Origin: JANXSF01 sp031394025
Lineage (GTDB): Bacteria > Acidobacteriota > Terriglobia > Bryobacterales > Bryobacteraceae
Reading direction: 5' to 3'
Assembly (NCBI GenBank): GCA_031394025.1
Contig: JANMWO010000128.1
Span: 1 to 11,241, forward strand
Length of the DNA stretch: 11,241 bases
The notes beneath the pieces are model-generated. The model had not been told where the DNA came from, did not search any database, and was given only the letters and a program-made list of their open reading frames with translations. The translations under genes were made by a program, and so were the position numbers. Position 1 is the stretch's first letter, and the number at the start of each line of letters is the position of its first letter. Positions 1 through 7,396 of the stretch are shown here, piece by piece.

Positions 1-70
1 AGTGGCTTCATGACTGAGGTCAGTGTATCAGAGGCTTTCACTCGGTAAGAGATCCCCTGCAGTGCTTTGG

Positions 71-76
71 TAGAAT
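71..76 (+). promoter_or_regulatory. Extended -10 element of a probable leaderless promoter for the GH5 gene
   Basis: TAGAAT at 71-76 is preceded by TGG at 68-70, giving an extended -10 (TGnTAGAAT). Its 3' end lies 7 nt before the ATG at 84, so transcription would begin at or next to the start codon. No Shine-Dalgarno sequence lies in front of that ATG, which fits a leaderless mRNA. I see no clear -35 hexamer at the usual distance. This is inferred from sequence alone. Confidence 0.5.
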
Positions 77-83
77 TGCGGAC

Positions 84-2039
84 ATGCGCTTCCTCATCTT
101 GGCTATGGCTTTGGCTGCATTATCCACTCTTGCCGTGGCCCAGCGCGTGGTGGATCCTGATGCTCCATGGAAGGTGGAACGGGCGGGTACAGCGATGATA
201 CGGCCTGCGTGGCTTGCCTTATCCCAGGATGCGGCCACTATAAACGATGGGGAATTTGTGCGACGGGTGGGATCTTTGCTTACCCTGGAAGGCAAGCCGT
301 TTCGTTTCAATGGCAACAATCTTTATTACAACCAGGCCGACATTGTCTACGGACGTACGGCTGGCGTTGAAGAAACGTTGGACAAGATGGCGACCTTGGG
401 GATGAACGTTGTGCGTTCCAATGCCCACAATGACAATGTGGTTTCCGGCGACCCTGCGGCCATCCAATTGCAACCCGGCATCTACTCGGAATCAAGTTTA
501 GTTGCGCTCGATCGATCCATTGCACTTACTAAGTCGCGTAACATCCGCTTGATCTTGAAATTGACGAATAACTGGACAGCTTACGGTGGCATTCAACGTT
601 ATGTGACCTGGAAGCTGGGTCGTGCGCCGACGTCCAATGAAACAGGGTTGTTCTATACCGATGACACCATCAAGAACTGGTTTAAAGACTACATCAAGAT
701 GCTGCTTTCGCGGAAGAACACCGTGACTGGAATCACCTACCGCGATGAGCCAGCCATTCTGGCCTGGGAGTTGGGTAACGAGTTGCGCAACCCTTCCGTG
801 GGCAAGGCCGATGCGCTGCTGCAATGGACCGCAGAAATGGCTGCTTACATTAAGCAGTTGGATTCAAATCATCTGGTAGCCGATGGGGGCGAAGGGTTTG
901 ATGACGATCCCACACTATACGTCGGCATGAGCAATCGTTATTCGGTAGGCGGATCGGAAGGGTGCAGTTACCACCGCTTAATCCAGATCCCAGACTTAGA
1001 TATGGTGAGTTACCACCTGTATCCTGCGGGTTGGGGAATGAACGATGGCAACGATTCTGCCATCTATATTCGACGTCATGAAGAGCTGGCTCGCGATGCT
1101 GGAAAGGTGGCATACTTTGGCGAATACGGCAAACGGGCGAACAATCAAAGTCCGGCAACTTGCAGCAATGCACCGGGTCGCGCCTTTGATCCGCAACGTT
1201 CCGAAGTGTACCAATCCTGGATAAATTACAGTGGGTTGGAACAGGCAAGTGCCGGGGTAATGGTGTGGCAACTAATCAACGACGGCAAGAATGATTGCGA
1301 AGGCTTTCAAGTGTACTGCCCACAGGACATGCAAAGTTGCGAGGTGCTGCGGCGCACATCGGACAACATAGCGGCTTCTCCAGTTGCTGTATCAGCGGCC
1401 AGTTACAGGGGACTAACATTGGCCAGCGGATCCATTGCAAGCCTCTTCGGAACCGGACTGGATTCATCAACAATAACTCTTGTTGACGCCAAGGGCACAA
1501 CTTACGACGCGCCACTTTTCTTCACCTCTGCCGGACAAATCAATTTTCTTATTCCAGAGAAGGTACCCAACGGAGGAACAGTGTTGCGAGTGATGCGCAA
1601 TGGGGCAATTTTGACGAGTGCTCCTATGATGGTGGCGTCATCCGAGCCGGGCTTGTTCAGCGCAACTGGCGATGGCAAAGGCTTGGCCGCTGGGATCGCC
1701 ATTGAAGTGGCCAAAGACGGAGCCAGGCAGAGTCATCTACTGGCTCGTTACGATGCAGCACAAGCTAAGTATGTGGCCATCCCAGTTACAATTCCACCCG
1801 GCGGAACTGTGGTGTTGTCGCTGTTCGGAACTGGTGCGCGCGCCGATTTGACAAAAGTCTCAGCCAAGGTAAATGGCCTAAATGCAGACGTACTTTTTTC
1901 GGGCTCGCAAGGAGAGTTTGTTGGCTTGGATCAATTGAATATCCAATTGCCACAAGGGCTGACCGGATCAGGCGAAGTGGATGTGGAATTCGTCGTATCG
2001 GGAAAGACAGCGAACTTCGTGCGCGTGGCGATCAACTAG
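84..2039 (+). CDS. Secreted GH5 (mannanase-type) glycoside hydrolase with C-terminal TIGR03437 domain
   Basis: This is a 651-aa exported enzyme predicted to cleave internal beta-1,4 linkages of mannan-type plant polysaccharide outside the cytoplasm. Residues 1-19 form a signal peptide (hydrophobic core, AVA before Q20). Residues about 55-430 form a GH5 barrel of the endo-beta-mannanase type. The expected conserved residues are visible: R111, acid/base E233 in WELGNE, H311 and Y313 in HLYP, nucleophile E347 in FGEYG, and W395. Residues about 436-649 match the Solibacter C-terminal domain TIGR03437, with SIASLFGTGL near its start and a second LFGTGA repeat further on. The role of that domain is unknown; it is common at the ends of exported acidobacterial proteins. 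The start is fixed by the signal peptide and the -10 element just upstream. The TAG stop overlaps the stop of the convergent Hsp70 gene. Substrate (mannan versus another beta-glycan) is inferred from family resemblance only. Confidence 0.87.
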   Translation: MRFLILAMALAALSTLAVAQRVVDPDAPWKVERAGTAMIRPAWLALSQDAATINDGEFVRRVGSLLTLEGKPFRFNGNNLYYNQADIVYGRTAGVEETLDKMATLGMNVVRSNAHNDNVVSGDPAAIQLQPGIYSESSLVALDRSIALTKSRNIRLILKLTNNWTAYGGIQRYVTWKLGRAPTSNETGLFYTDDTIKNWFKDYIKMLLSRKNTVTGITYRDEPAILAWELGNELRNPSVGKADALLQWTAEMAAYIKQLDSNHLVADGGEGFDDDPTLYVGMSNRYSVGGSEGCSYHRLIQIPDLDMVSYHLYPAGWGMNDGNDSAIYIRRHEELARDAGKVAYFGEYGKRANNQSPATCSNAPGRAFDPQRSEVYQSWINYSGLEQASAGVMVWQLINDGKNDCEGFQVYCPQDMQSCEVLRRTSDNIAASPVAVSAASYRGLTLASGSIASLFGTGLDSSTITLVDAKGTTYDAPLFFTSAGQINFLIPEKVPNGGTVLRVMRNGAILTSAPMMVASSEPGLFSATGDGKGLAAGIAIEVAKDGARQSHLLARYDAAQAKYVAIPVTIPPGGTVVLSLFGTGARADLTKVSAKVNGLNADVLFSGSQGEFVGLDQLNIQLPQGLTGSGEVDVEFVVSGKTANFVRVAIN

Positions 2040-4696
2040 GCGACGGTTCCACTGCCCAGCACAAGTCCGGCTGGTAATTCTTCCCCGAAGACACGACCCA
2101 TGGCGTCAAGATCTTTGCCACCTTCGCCTTCCAAAACCGAGAGCCATTTTTCACCATCTGGCCGACGTCGTAACTCAGTGCGAAGCGAATCAATGGTTGC
2201 CGTTGGCAAATCAATGGTAACGTTGCCAGTGCGGCGAGCCAACCTGGCGACGGCTTCCGCAGTGCCTTCTATTGGCGCCAAAGCTTCCGCCCATCGCGAT
2301 GCAGTTGCTGCTGGCAGCACTTGATTTAAGGGGCCATAGAATAGCTCTCTTGAGCCCAATCGTGCGATGCACCACAGCTCGCTGGGTTTGTAATCGCCCG
2401 ACTTTACCTTTTTGATCAGGGCATCGCCCAACTCACTTCTTGTTCCTGTGGGAAGGTGTTCCAGGCTGGAAGCCATACGCCACATTTCCCGAACCAGGCT
2501 GCTATTCAGCCGCACTGGCTTGCCGCCCTTCAACCCCAGATTTGCCGATACTCGCTGGTACAAATCCACTTGCTGATTGCGATTCAAACCACCGGCCACG
2601 CGGCCCCAGAATATCCACCATTCGCTCTGATTTTGAACTTGCGTAGCAAACACCAAGCCTTGTGCGTAGATGCGACGAGCCTGTTCCATACGTAATTCAT
2701 CACCCGGATATCCGAAGCCAGGTCGCAGACATAACCCGGCTAAGTTCAACCAACGCGCTTCATGTGATGCCGATTTTTTGCGCCCTTCTGCTAACTCCAG
2801 GAATAAGTCGCCCAATCGGCGGATGGCAGTAAGTGGCCAGGAACTGCGTCCCAATGCCATGGCTGCTTCCAGCTTTGCCGGTAACTCTTCCGGAGGCAGT
2901 GTGCCCTGTGGCCCAAATGCTTCAGTAACCAATTGGATAGCTGTTTCCACCGCTTCGTCACTCACCACAGCGGCGGCGCGCTTGTTGATTGCACCTGCTT
3001 TTGCAGCCTTGCGCAATTCAAATTGCAGCCGCCAACGATGTTCGCTCTCAAGCGAATCACACCAAGACTCAAGAGTGCCCACTTCAGTAAGCTTGGCCCC
3101 TATTTTCACTGGGATCAGCCGTTCGCCAACCGGTTTGCCGAAACGGATCAGCGCGTTCAAAGGGGCGTGCAAGTGCAGCTCAGATTCCAGCGCCGCAGCG
3201 GGAAAGTCCACTAAGTCGCCCAACTTATCGTCAGTCCGAGTAAGGGAACTGTACAAGCGAAATGACACTGGTTTGTTCGCGACTAGCTTCAGATTCGGTA
3301 CATCAAGCGTAAGTGTGGCGCCTTCTTCCACACCTCTGGGAGCCAGGCAAATCGTGCGGATAACTTCACCCGCATCGCCCACACCTAAATAGTAAGTGCG
3401 CGGCAGCCCACCGCGAACCAGCACGCCGCTGCCTGTAGTGCGCACATGAGAATAGTAGGCAGCCCCAACGGCTACTGCCAGGTCAAGATCGTGATTTTCA
3501 AGAATGATGGGCCGCTTGGCGAACCACTTTTCCATAACATCGGCCACACGATCCCGCAGAATGGCGGGAATAAAAAACCCACCGTTAAACAGAATGGCAT
3601 CGGGTACTGCACCACCCGCGCTCTCCAGAAATGCGGCTAAGTGCCGAGTTACAGCAGGATCGGCCACATAGGGCAGGCCCAGTTCCCGAAACACGCTCTT
3701 CTTATCTTCTTTGGGACGGTCAATCAGTTCGCAAAATGGAACGAATCCTTCCAGCGCCAGTTCCAGCACTTCAGCCTTTGTGATCTCAGTCCGCAGTGTT
3801 CCGCCGATGAGCGATGAGCCCCCACCCAGCACTGTGATCTCAACTTTTTCAAGCGACGCATCGGCCAGCATCTTCTCTTTAGCCGACGCACATTGGCGTC
3901 GCAAACCGCTGCGTTGACGAATGGAAAGTTGCGTGCCTAACTTCGCTTCCACTAACCAGGCCAGCGTTAAATCTAAGTTATCGCCGCCCAATAGTAAGTG
4001 CTTGCCCACAGCAGTGCGGGTGAAATCAACTAAGTCACCCGTGCGGGAAACTTTGATCAACGTGAAATCGCTGGTGCCTCCGCCGACGTCGCAAACCAGC
4101 ACAGTCATGCCGTCAAATAGGCTCTTGCGCGATTGCGCCAAGTGATTTGCAATCCATGAATAGAAGGCTGCGGCGGGCTCTTCAATAAGCGTCACTTTTT
4201 CCAGACCCGCTTCTTTTGCAGCCATCACCGTAAGTTCGCGAGCCTCAGCATCGAACGAAGCTGGGACAGTGAGCACCAGATCCTGCGTTGCCAATGGCAA
4301 GTCGGGATGGGCCTTGTCCCAAGCCTCGCGCATGTGAGCCAGATATTTTGCAGAGACTTCCACTGGCGAAAATTCACGTGACGATTCCTGCACATCCCAT
4401 GGAAGGATCTTTGCTGTACGATCCACTTCCGCATTGGACAGCCACGATTTTGCCGAATGAATACTGCGAGTAGGAACTAGCGCCCCTTGTTCGCGAGCAT
4501 AGACGCCTACCGTTGGTTCACGATCCCCGACATACAAAAATGAAGGCAGCGTTCGGCGCAGTTCCATTATCCCAACGGCCACTTGCTGCGGAATTTCAAA
4601 AATATGAATCGGCGGAAATTCGGCTTCCTCCGCTTCCATTGGATCTATATACGCCAGCGCGCTGTTAGTGGTTCCTAAGTCAATTCCAATTTTCAT
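2036..4696 (-). CDS. Hsp70-family protein with C-terminal DUF3731-type (DnaK-related) extension
   Basis: This is an 886-aa divergent Hsp70. The ATPase domain starts at residue 1: phosphate-1 loop GIDLGTTNS (4-12), TVPASFD (143-149), phosphate-2 loop CDVGGGTSDF (202-211), LLGGDNLD (235-242), and an altered adenosine loop LFNGGFFIPA (369-378), followed by VGAAYY (410-415). Residues about 450-560 resemble the start of a beta-type substrate domain. Residues about 575-886 form a helical, tryptophan-containing region (for example SEWWIFWGR at 691-699) that matches the DUF3731 'DnaK-related' extension as I recall it, in place of a short helical lid. The protein is about 250 aa longer than DnaK. Its ATG overlaps the TGA of the preceding Hsp70 gene as ATGA (4693-4696), so translation is probably coupled. 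It is the last gene of the operon and ends in a stop shared with the GH5 gene. Client and partners are unknown; chaperone or ATP-driven remodelling activity is inferred from the fold. Confidence 0.88.
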   Translation of the reverse strand: MKIGIDLGTTNSALAYIDPMEAEEAEFPPIHIFEIPQQVAVGIMELRRTLPSFLYVGDREPTVGVYAREQGALVPTRSIHSAKSWLSNAEVDRTAKILPWDVQESSREFSPVEVSAKYLAHMREAWDKAHPDLPLATQDLVLTVPASFDAEARELTVMAAKEAGLEKVTLIEEPAAAFYSWIANHLAQSRKSLFDGMTVLVCDVGGGTSDFTLIKVSRTGDLVDFTRTAVGKHLLLGGDNLDLTLAWLVEAKLGTQLSIRQRSGLRRQCASAKEKMLADASLEKVEITVLGGGSSLIGGTLRTEITKAEVLELALEGFVPFCELIDRPKEDKKSVFRELGLPYVADPAVTRHLAAFLESAGGAVPDAILFNGGFFIPAILRDRVADVMEKWFAKRPIILENHDLDLAVAVGAAYYSHVRTTGSGVLVRGGLPRTYYLGVGDAGEVIRTICLAPRGVEEGATLTLDVPNLKLVANKPVSFRLYSSLTRTDDKLGDLVDFPAAALESELHLHAPLNALIRFGKPVGERLIPVKIGAKLTEVGTLESWCDSLESEHRWRLQFELRKAAKAGAINKRAAAVVSDEAVETAIQLVTEAFGPQGTLPPEELPAKLEAAMALGRSSWPLTAIRRLGDLFLELAEGRKKSASHEARWLNLAGLCLRPGFGYPGDELRMEQARRIYAQGLVFATQVQNQSEWWIFWGRVAGGLNRNQQVDLYQRVSANLGLKGGKPVRLNSSLVREMWRMASSLEHLPTGTRSELGDALIKKVKSGDYKPSELWCIARLGSRELFYGPLNQVLPAATASRWAEALAPIEGTAEAVARLARRTGNVTIDLPTATIDSLRTELRRRPDGEKWLSVLEGEGGKDLDAMGRVFGEELPAGLVLGSGTVA

Positions 4697-6504
4697 TGCA
4701 CTCGTTCCCGAACATTAAATTCCAATTTCCAGCGCTGCCCATCGCGCGAAACACACCACAGTTCCAACACGCCAGTTTCCGTAACCACACTTTCCAGCGT
4801 TACTCGAACCACGCCCGCTTGCACTTGCTTATCAGCATGCTCCATCCAGACTTCAATGGGGCTCAACTCTTCCAGTTCGTCACCCACTAATTCAATCATC
4901 TCGCCAGGGGCATCTTTCTTGCGGATGGACGATGCAAAGAAGCGGAACTCCGCCGGTTCGCCAACCACTAAGCCGAACTCACTGGCAGCCACTGGCACCG
5001 ATGTCCCTTCTTCCATACCGAATGGCGCAACCACTAGCGCTTTCACGGGAGGCCTGAAGCCAGGTACCGCAGGCATCGCCGATTCAATGCCGATGTAGTA
5101 AGTGCGCGGAACGCCGCCGCGAATGCGAATCCCTCGACCTTGCCGCGCTTGTCCATAGTAAGCCGCACCACGGGCCACCGCATGCATCAGGTCTTCCCCT
5201 TCCAGCACCGCACATTCCGGCATGTTTTCCGTGGTCAGCCAGCCATTCAATATCTGCATCAACCGTCCGCGAACTAACGGTGCACGCAACACGCCGCCGT
5301 TGAACAGCACATGCGTTGGAGCCGCCAGCCCACTGGGGGTTCGGCGAATGTTCACCGCCGAAGGTTGCCGTAAAAACTTCGCTAAATGCTTGGGGATGGC
5401 AGCATCCGATGCGTAGGGCAAACCAACTTCCTGCAGGCCACTTCGCTTGGACTTCAATGGCAGGTCGTCACTCGAAGTTTCCGGCAGAAATCCGTCACTG
5501 AGTAAGTGGTCAATCGTCTCGCGCTTGAGTGTGGCTTTAATAGTCCCGCCGATCAACCCCGTGCCGCGACCAAGTATAGTAACTGCTTCTTCGGTTGCCG
5601 TTGCCCCTTCAGCCAGTAACTTCTCTTTGGCAGCACGACAGCGTTGCCACAATACATGAAGCTGCATGGCGTCTAACTTAATGTTCCGCGCGGCAAGATC
5701 CTGCTCCACTGACTTAGCCAGAGCTAAGTCAATGTTATCGCCACCCAATAAGATATGCTCGCCCACTGCGACTCGTTCCAACTCTAAGTTGCCATCTTTA
5801 TCGGTCACAGTGATCAGCGTGAAATCAGTGGTGCCACCGCCAATGTCTACAACCAAAATCAGATCGCCAGAATGGACCCGATTGCGCCAATCAGGATGCC
5901 GTTCCAGCCAGGCATAAAATGCCGCCTGCGGTTCTTCCAGCAACACCACTTCACCGTATCCGGCAGTGCGAGCGGCTACCAGCGTGAGATCCCGGGCAAC
6001 TGCATCGAACGACGCGGGCACGGTGATCAGCACTTGTTGCTGGGCAAGGGGAGCGTCGGGATGCACGTGTTCCCAGGCATGGCGCAGATGTTCCAAATAC
6101 TGTCGTGATGCAGCCACTGGGGAAATCTTCGCGATTCCCTCAGCAGCATTAGCAGGCAGCAGCGCGGCATTGCGATCAATCCCCGCAAAGCAGAGCCAAC
6201 TCTTGGCCGATGTTATCAGGCGACCAGGCACTTCCACGCCACGTTTCTGCGCGTAGACGCCTGTGATCATGGATGGCGAAGGGTTCCAGGGTAGCGGATT
6301 GCTATCAGGAGCGAACTCCGTTTCCTGCGGTAGATACAGGGACGACGGCAGCAGCAGCTCCTCACCAATTTCGCCACGATTGATCAGTTGCGGAATCGCG
6401 AATAGGTCGACAGGTACAATTTCATCGTCGATGTTCAATGGGGCATAAGCAAGGCACGAGTTCGTAGTGCCCAGATCAATGCCAACAACATATTTTGCGG
6501 ACAA
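4693..6504 (-). CDS. Hsp70-family ATPase (short, DUF2760-associated)
   Basis: This is a 603-aa divergent Hsp70. It shows the phosphate-1 loop VGIDLGTTNSCLAY (7-20), TVPASFD (161-167), the phosphate-2 loop VDIGGGTTDF (219-228), LLGGDNID (252-259), and an altered adenosine loop LFNGGVLRAP (400-409) in place of DnaK's GGSxRxP form. RGAAYYGQA follows at 445-453. Residues about 490-600 form a short beta-rich C-terminus with no helical lid and no EEVD-like tail. The start is TTG at 6504. It is the only standard initiation codon between the upstream in-frame TAG (6514-6516) and the first conserved residues, and AGGAA (6511-6515) lies 6 nt in front of it. The gene is second in the operon: 9 nt after the DUF2760 gene and overlapping the next Hsp70 by 4 nt. 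It is clearly paralogous to that gene over the whole ATPase domain. Specific function is unknown. Confidence 0.9.
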   Translation of the reverse strand: MSAKYVVGIDLGTTNSCLAYAPLNIDDEIVPVDLFAIPQLINRGEIGEELLLPSSLYLPQETEFAPDSNPLPWNPSPSMITGVYAQKRGVEVPGRLITSAKSWLCFAGIDRNAALLPANAAEGIAKISPVAASRQYLEHLRHAWEHVHPDAPLAQQQVLITVPASFDAVARDLTLVAARTAGYGEVVLLEEPQAAFYAWLERHPDWRNRVHSGDLILVVDIGGGTTDFTLITVTDKDGNLELERVAVGEHILLGGDNIDLALAKSVEQDLAARNIKLDAMQLHVLWQRCRAAKEKLLAEGATATEEAVTILGRGTGLIGGTIKATLKRETIDHLLSDGFLPETSSDDLPLKSKRSGLQEVGLPYASDAAIPKHLAKFLRQPSAVNIRRTPSGLAAPTHVLFNGGVLRAPLVRGRLMQILNGWLTTENMPECAVLEGEDLMHAVARGAAYYGQARQGRGIRIRGGVPRTYYIGIESAMPAVPGFRPPVKALVVAPFGMEEGTSVPVAASEFGLVVGEPAEFRFFASSIRKKDAPGEMIELVGDELEELSPIEVWMEHADKQVQAGVVRVTLESVVTETGVLELWCVSRDGQRWKLEFNVRERVQ

Positions 6505-6510
6505 ATGGAT

Positions 6511-6515
6511 TTCCT
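6511..6515 (-). promoter_or_regulatory. Shine-Dalgarno site deciding the TTG start of the Hsp70 gene
   Basis: AGGAA on the minus strand overlaps the TAG stop of the DUF2760 gene and lies 6 nt before the TTG at 6504-6502. No ATG or GTG exists in frame between that stop and the GIDLGTT motif. Spacing and exclusion together support the TTG start. Confidence 0.6.
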
Positions 6516-7029
6516 ACTCAATCTCAATTTCAGCTTGCGCCAGTATGTTCGGGTTCTGACCACCAGGAATGGCCGGAAGACTGACCTTTTCCACCTTCCA
6601 ACCTTTATGACGTAAGGTGCCGCCCTGGGGCTTGCCTTTGGCCGGGACGTTGCCCAAAAACTTGACACCATCAGCAGCCATCGCCCCAGCAGCGGTGGCA
6701 GTGGTTGCCGTGCCTTCCACACCGTCAATGACTGGTGCCAAGGTGAAATACCGCTTCAAGGCAGTGGCCGATTGTTCCTGCAAGCTGCGCACGGCCGAGC
6801 CAACTTGATCATCAGAATAGCCAGAGATGTCTTCCATAAGGAAATCCACCAGACGGGCGTCTCGCTGCAGGATGCCCAGTAACTGCAAGGCCCCATCAGA
6901 CGCGCGGACTTCCTTAACAGGCGCAACCGGCTTCACTTCAATAGGTTTGACATACCCAAGCGTGCGGGCATCGTCTTCAGAAAGCTTGCCTGTAAACAGA
7001 ATGCTGAAGGCAGCGGAAAGGCGTGACAA
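6514..7029 (-). CDS. DUF2760 domain-containing protein
   Basis: This 171-aa protein is of unknown function and matches the DUF2760 family as I know it. The family core is visible at about 55-77 (QRDARLVDFLMEDISGYSD then DQVG), then a GWK-type motif in LRHKGW (139-144), and an acidic end AEIEIE. Residues 1-13 are mildly hydrophobic but too short for a convincing membrane span. No signal peptide or catalytic motif is seen. The start is TTG at 7029: an in-frame TAG lies eight codons upstream, no ATG or GTG lies between, and GGGAG (7040-7044) precedes it by 10 nt. It is the first gene of the operon with two Hsp70-like genes. DUF2760 proteins are recurrently found next to such Hsp70 pairs, so a dedicated co-factor, client or adaptor role is a reasonable inference but unproven. 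Confidence 0.83.
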   Translation of the reverse strand: MSRLSAAFSILFTGKLSEDDARTLGYVKPIEVKPVAPVKEVRASDGALQLLGILQRDARLVDFLMEDISGYSDDQVGSAVRSLQEQSATALKRYFTLAPVIDGVEGTATTATAAGAMAADGVKFLGNVPAKGKPQGGTLRHKGWKVEKVSLPAIPGGQNPNILAQAEIEIE

Positions 7030-7136
7030 ATTTAGAAATCTCCCGAAAGACTAAGGATACAACGTATAGGTATGTGGAAGCTTTAGGAAATGGGTTTGAG
7101 GGGTACTGGGGGTCTGCACTTGAAATTGTTTGTGTT

Positions 7137-7162
7137 ATCTGCGCTCATCTGCGACATCTGCG
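7137..7162. repeat. Triple ATCTGCG direct repeat
   Basis: ATCTGCG occurs three times, at 7137-7143, 7147-7153 and 7156-7162, separated by 3 and 2 nt. It lies in the gap between the Hsp70 operon and the toxin-antitoxin remnants. The spacing of 10 then 9 nt places the copies roughly one helical turn apart. It may be one member of a dispersed intergenic repeat family or a protein-binding iteron. The window has no second copy to compare. Confidence 0.55.
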
Positions 7163-7228
7163 GATAGTACTCTTACTTTAGCCAAACAAGGAAAGGGCGC
7201 CCGCATTCTGGCACTATGGTGTACGGCA

Positions 7229-7396
7229 ATGAGAAAAATGACATTCAGCATACCCGAGCCTTTGGCTTTGCGCCTTGCAGATCGCGACATTGCTTGGATG
7301 CGTGCCTGCGAGATTGCGAATCAAGAGCTGGACGTCGCCGAAATCGAGAAAGAATTTGACGGCATGGGCGACGTGATGGCAGAACCGTGGAAGTGA
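7229..7396 (+). pseudogene. MazE/CopG-type antitoxin, apparently internally shortened
   Basis: This 55-aa frame lies directly upstream of a MazF-like toxin and overlaps it by up to 10 nt, the usual antitoxin-toxin order. The N-terminus (MTFSIPEPLALRLADR) resembles the first strand of a ribbon-helix-helix antitoxin. The C-terminus (ACEIANQELDVAEIEKEFDG, then a terminal AEPW) resembles the toxin-binding tail of the same family. Relatives I know are about 75-85 aa, and the helical middle between these parts seems to be missing, so DNA binding is probably lost. The start could be ATG 7229 or ATG 7238; neither has a clear Shine-Dalgarno site. It could instead be a short functional variant; the deletion is inferred from memory of the family. 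Confidence 0.55.

Noticed and set aside
2670..3392. Plus-strand open frame of 240 codons inside the 886-aa Hsp70 gene
   Set aside because: It is antisense to well-conserved Hsp70 coding sequence, rich in Ser, Arg and Pro, and matches no family; a composition shadow.
2036..6504. Frequent TAAGT/ACTTA pentamers through the Hsp70 genes as a possible motif array
   Set aside because: They fall in different frames and contexts (Asp-Leu, Thr-Tyr and others) and look like a by-product of TTA and TAC codon use.
7030..7228. Heat-shock operator (CIRCE) or sigma-32-like promoter before the chaperone operon
   Set aside because: No TTAGCACTC-type inverted repeat is present and the possible -10 strings (TATACG, TATCCT) lack a matching -35.
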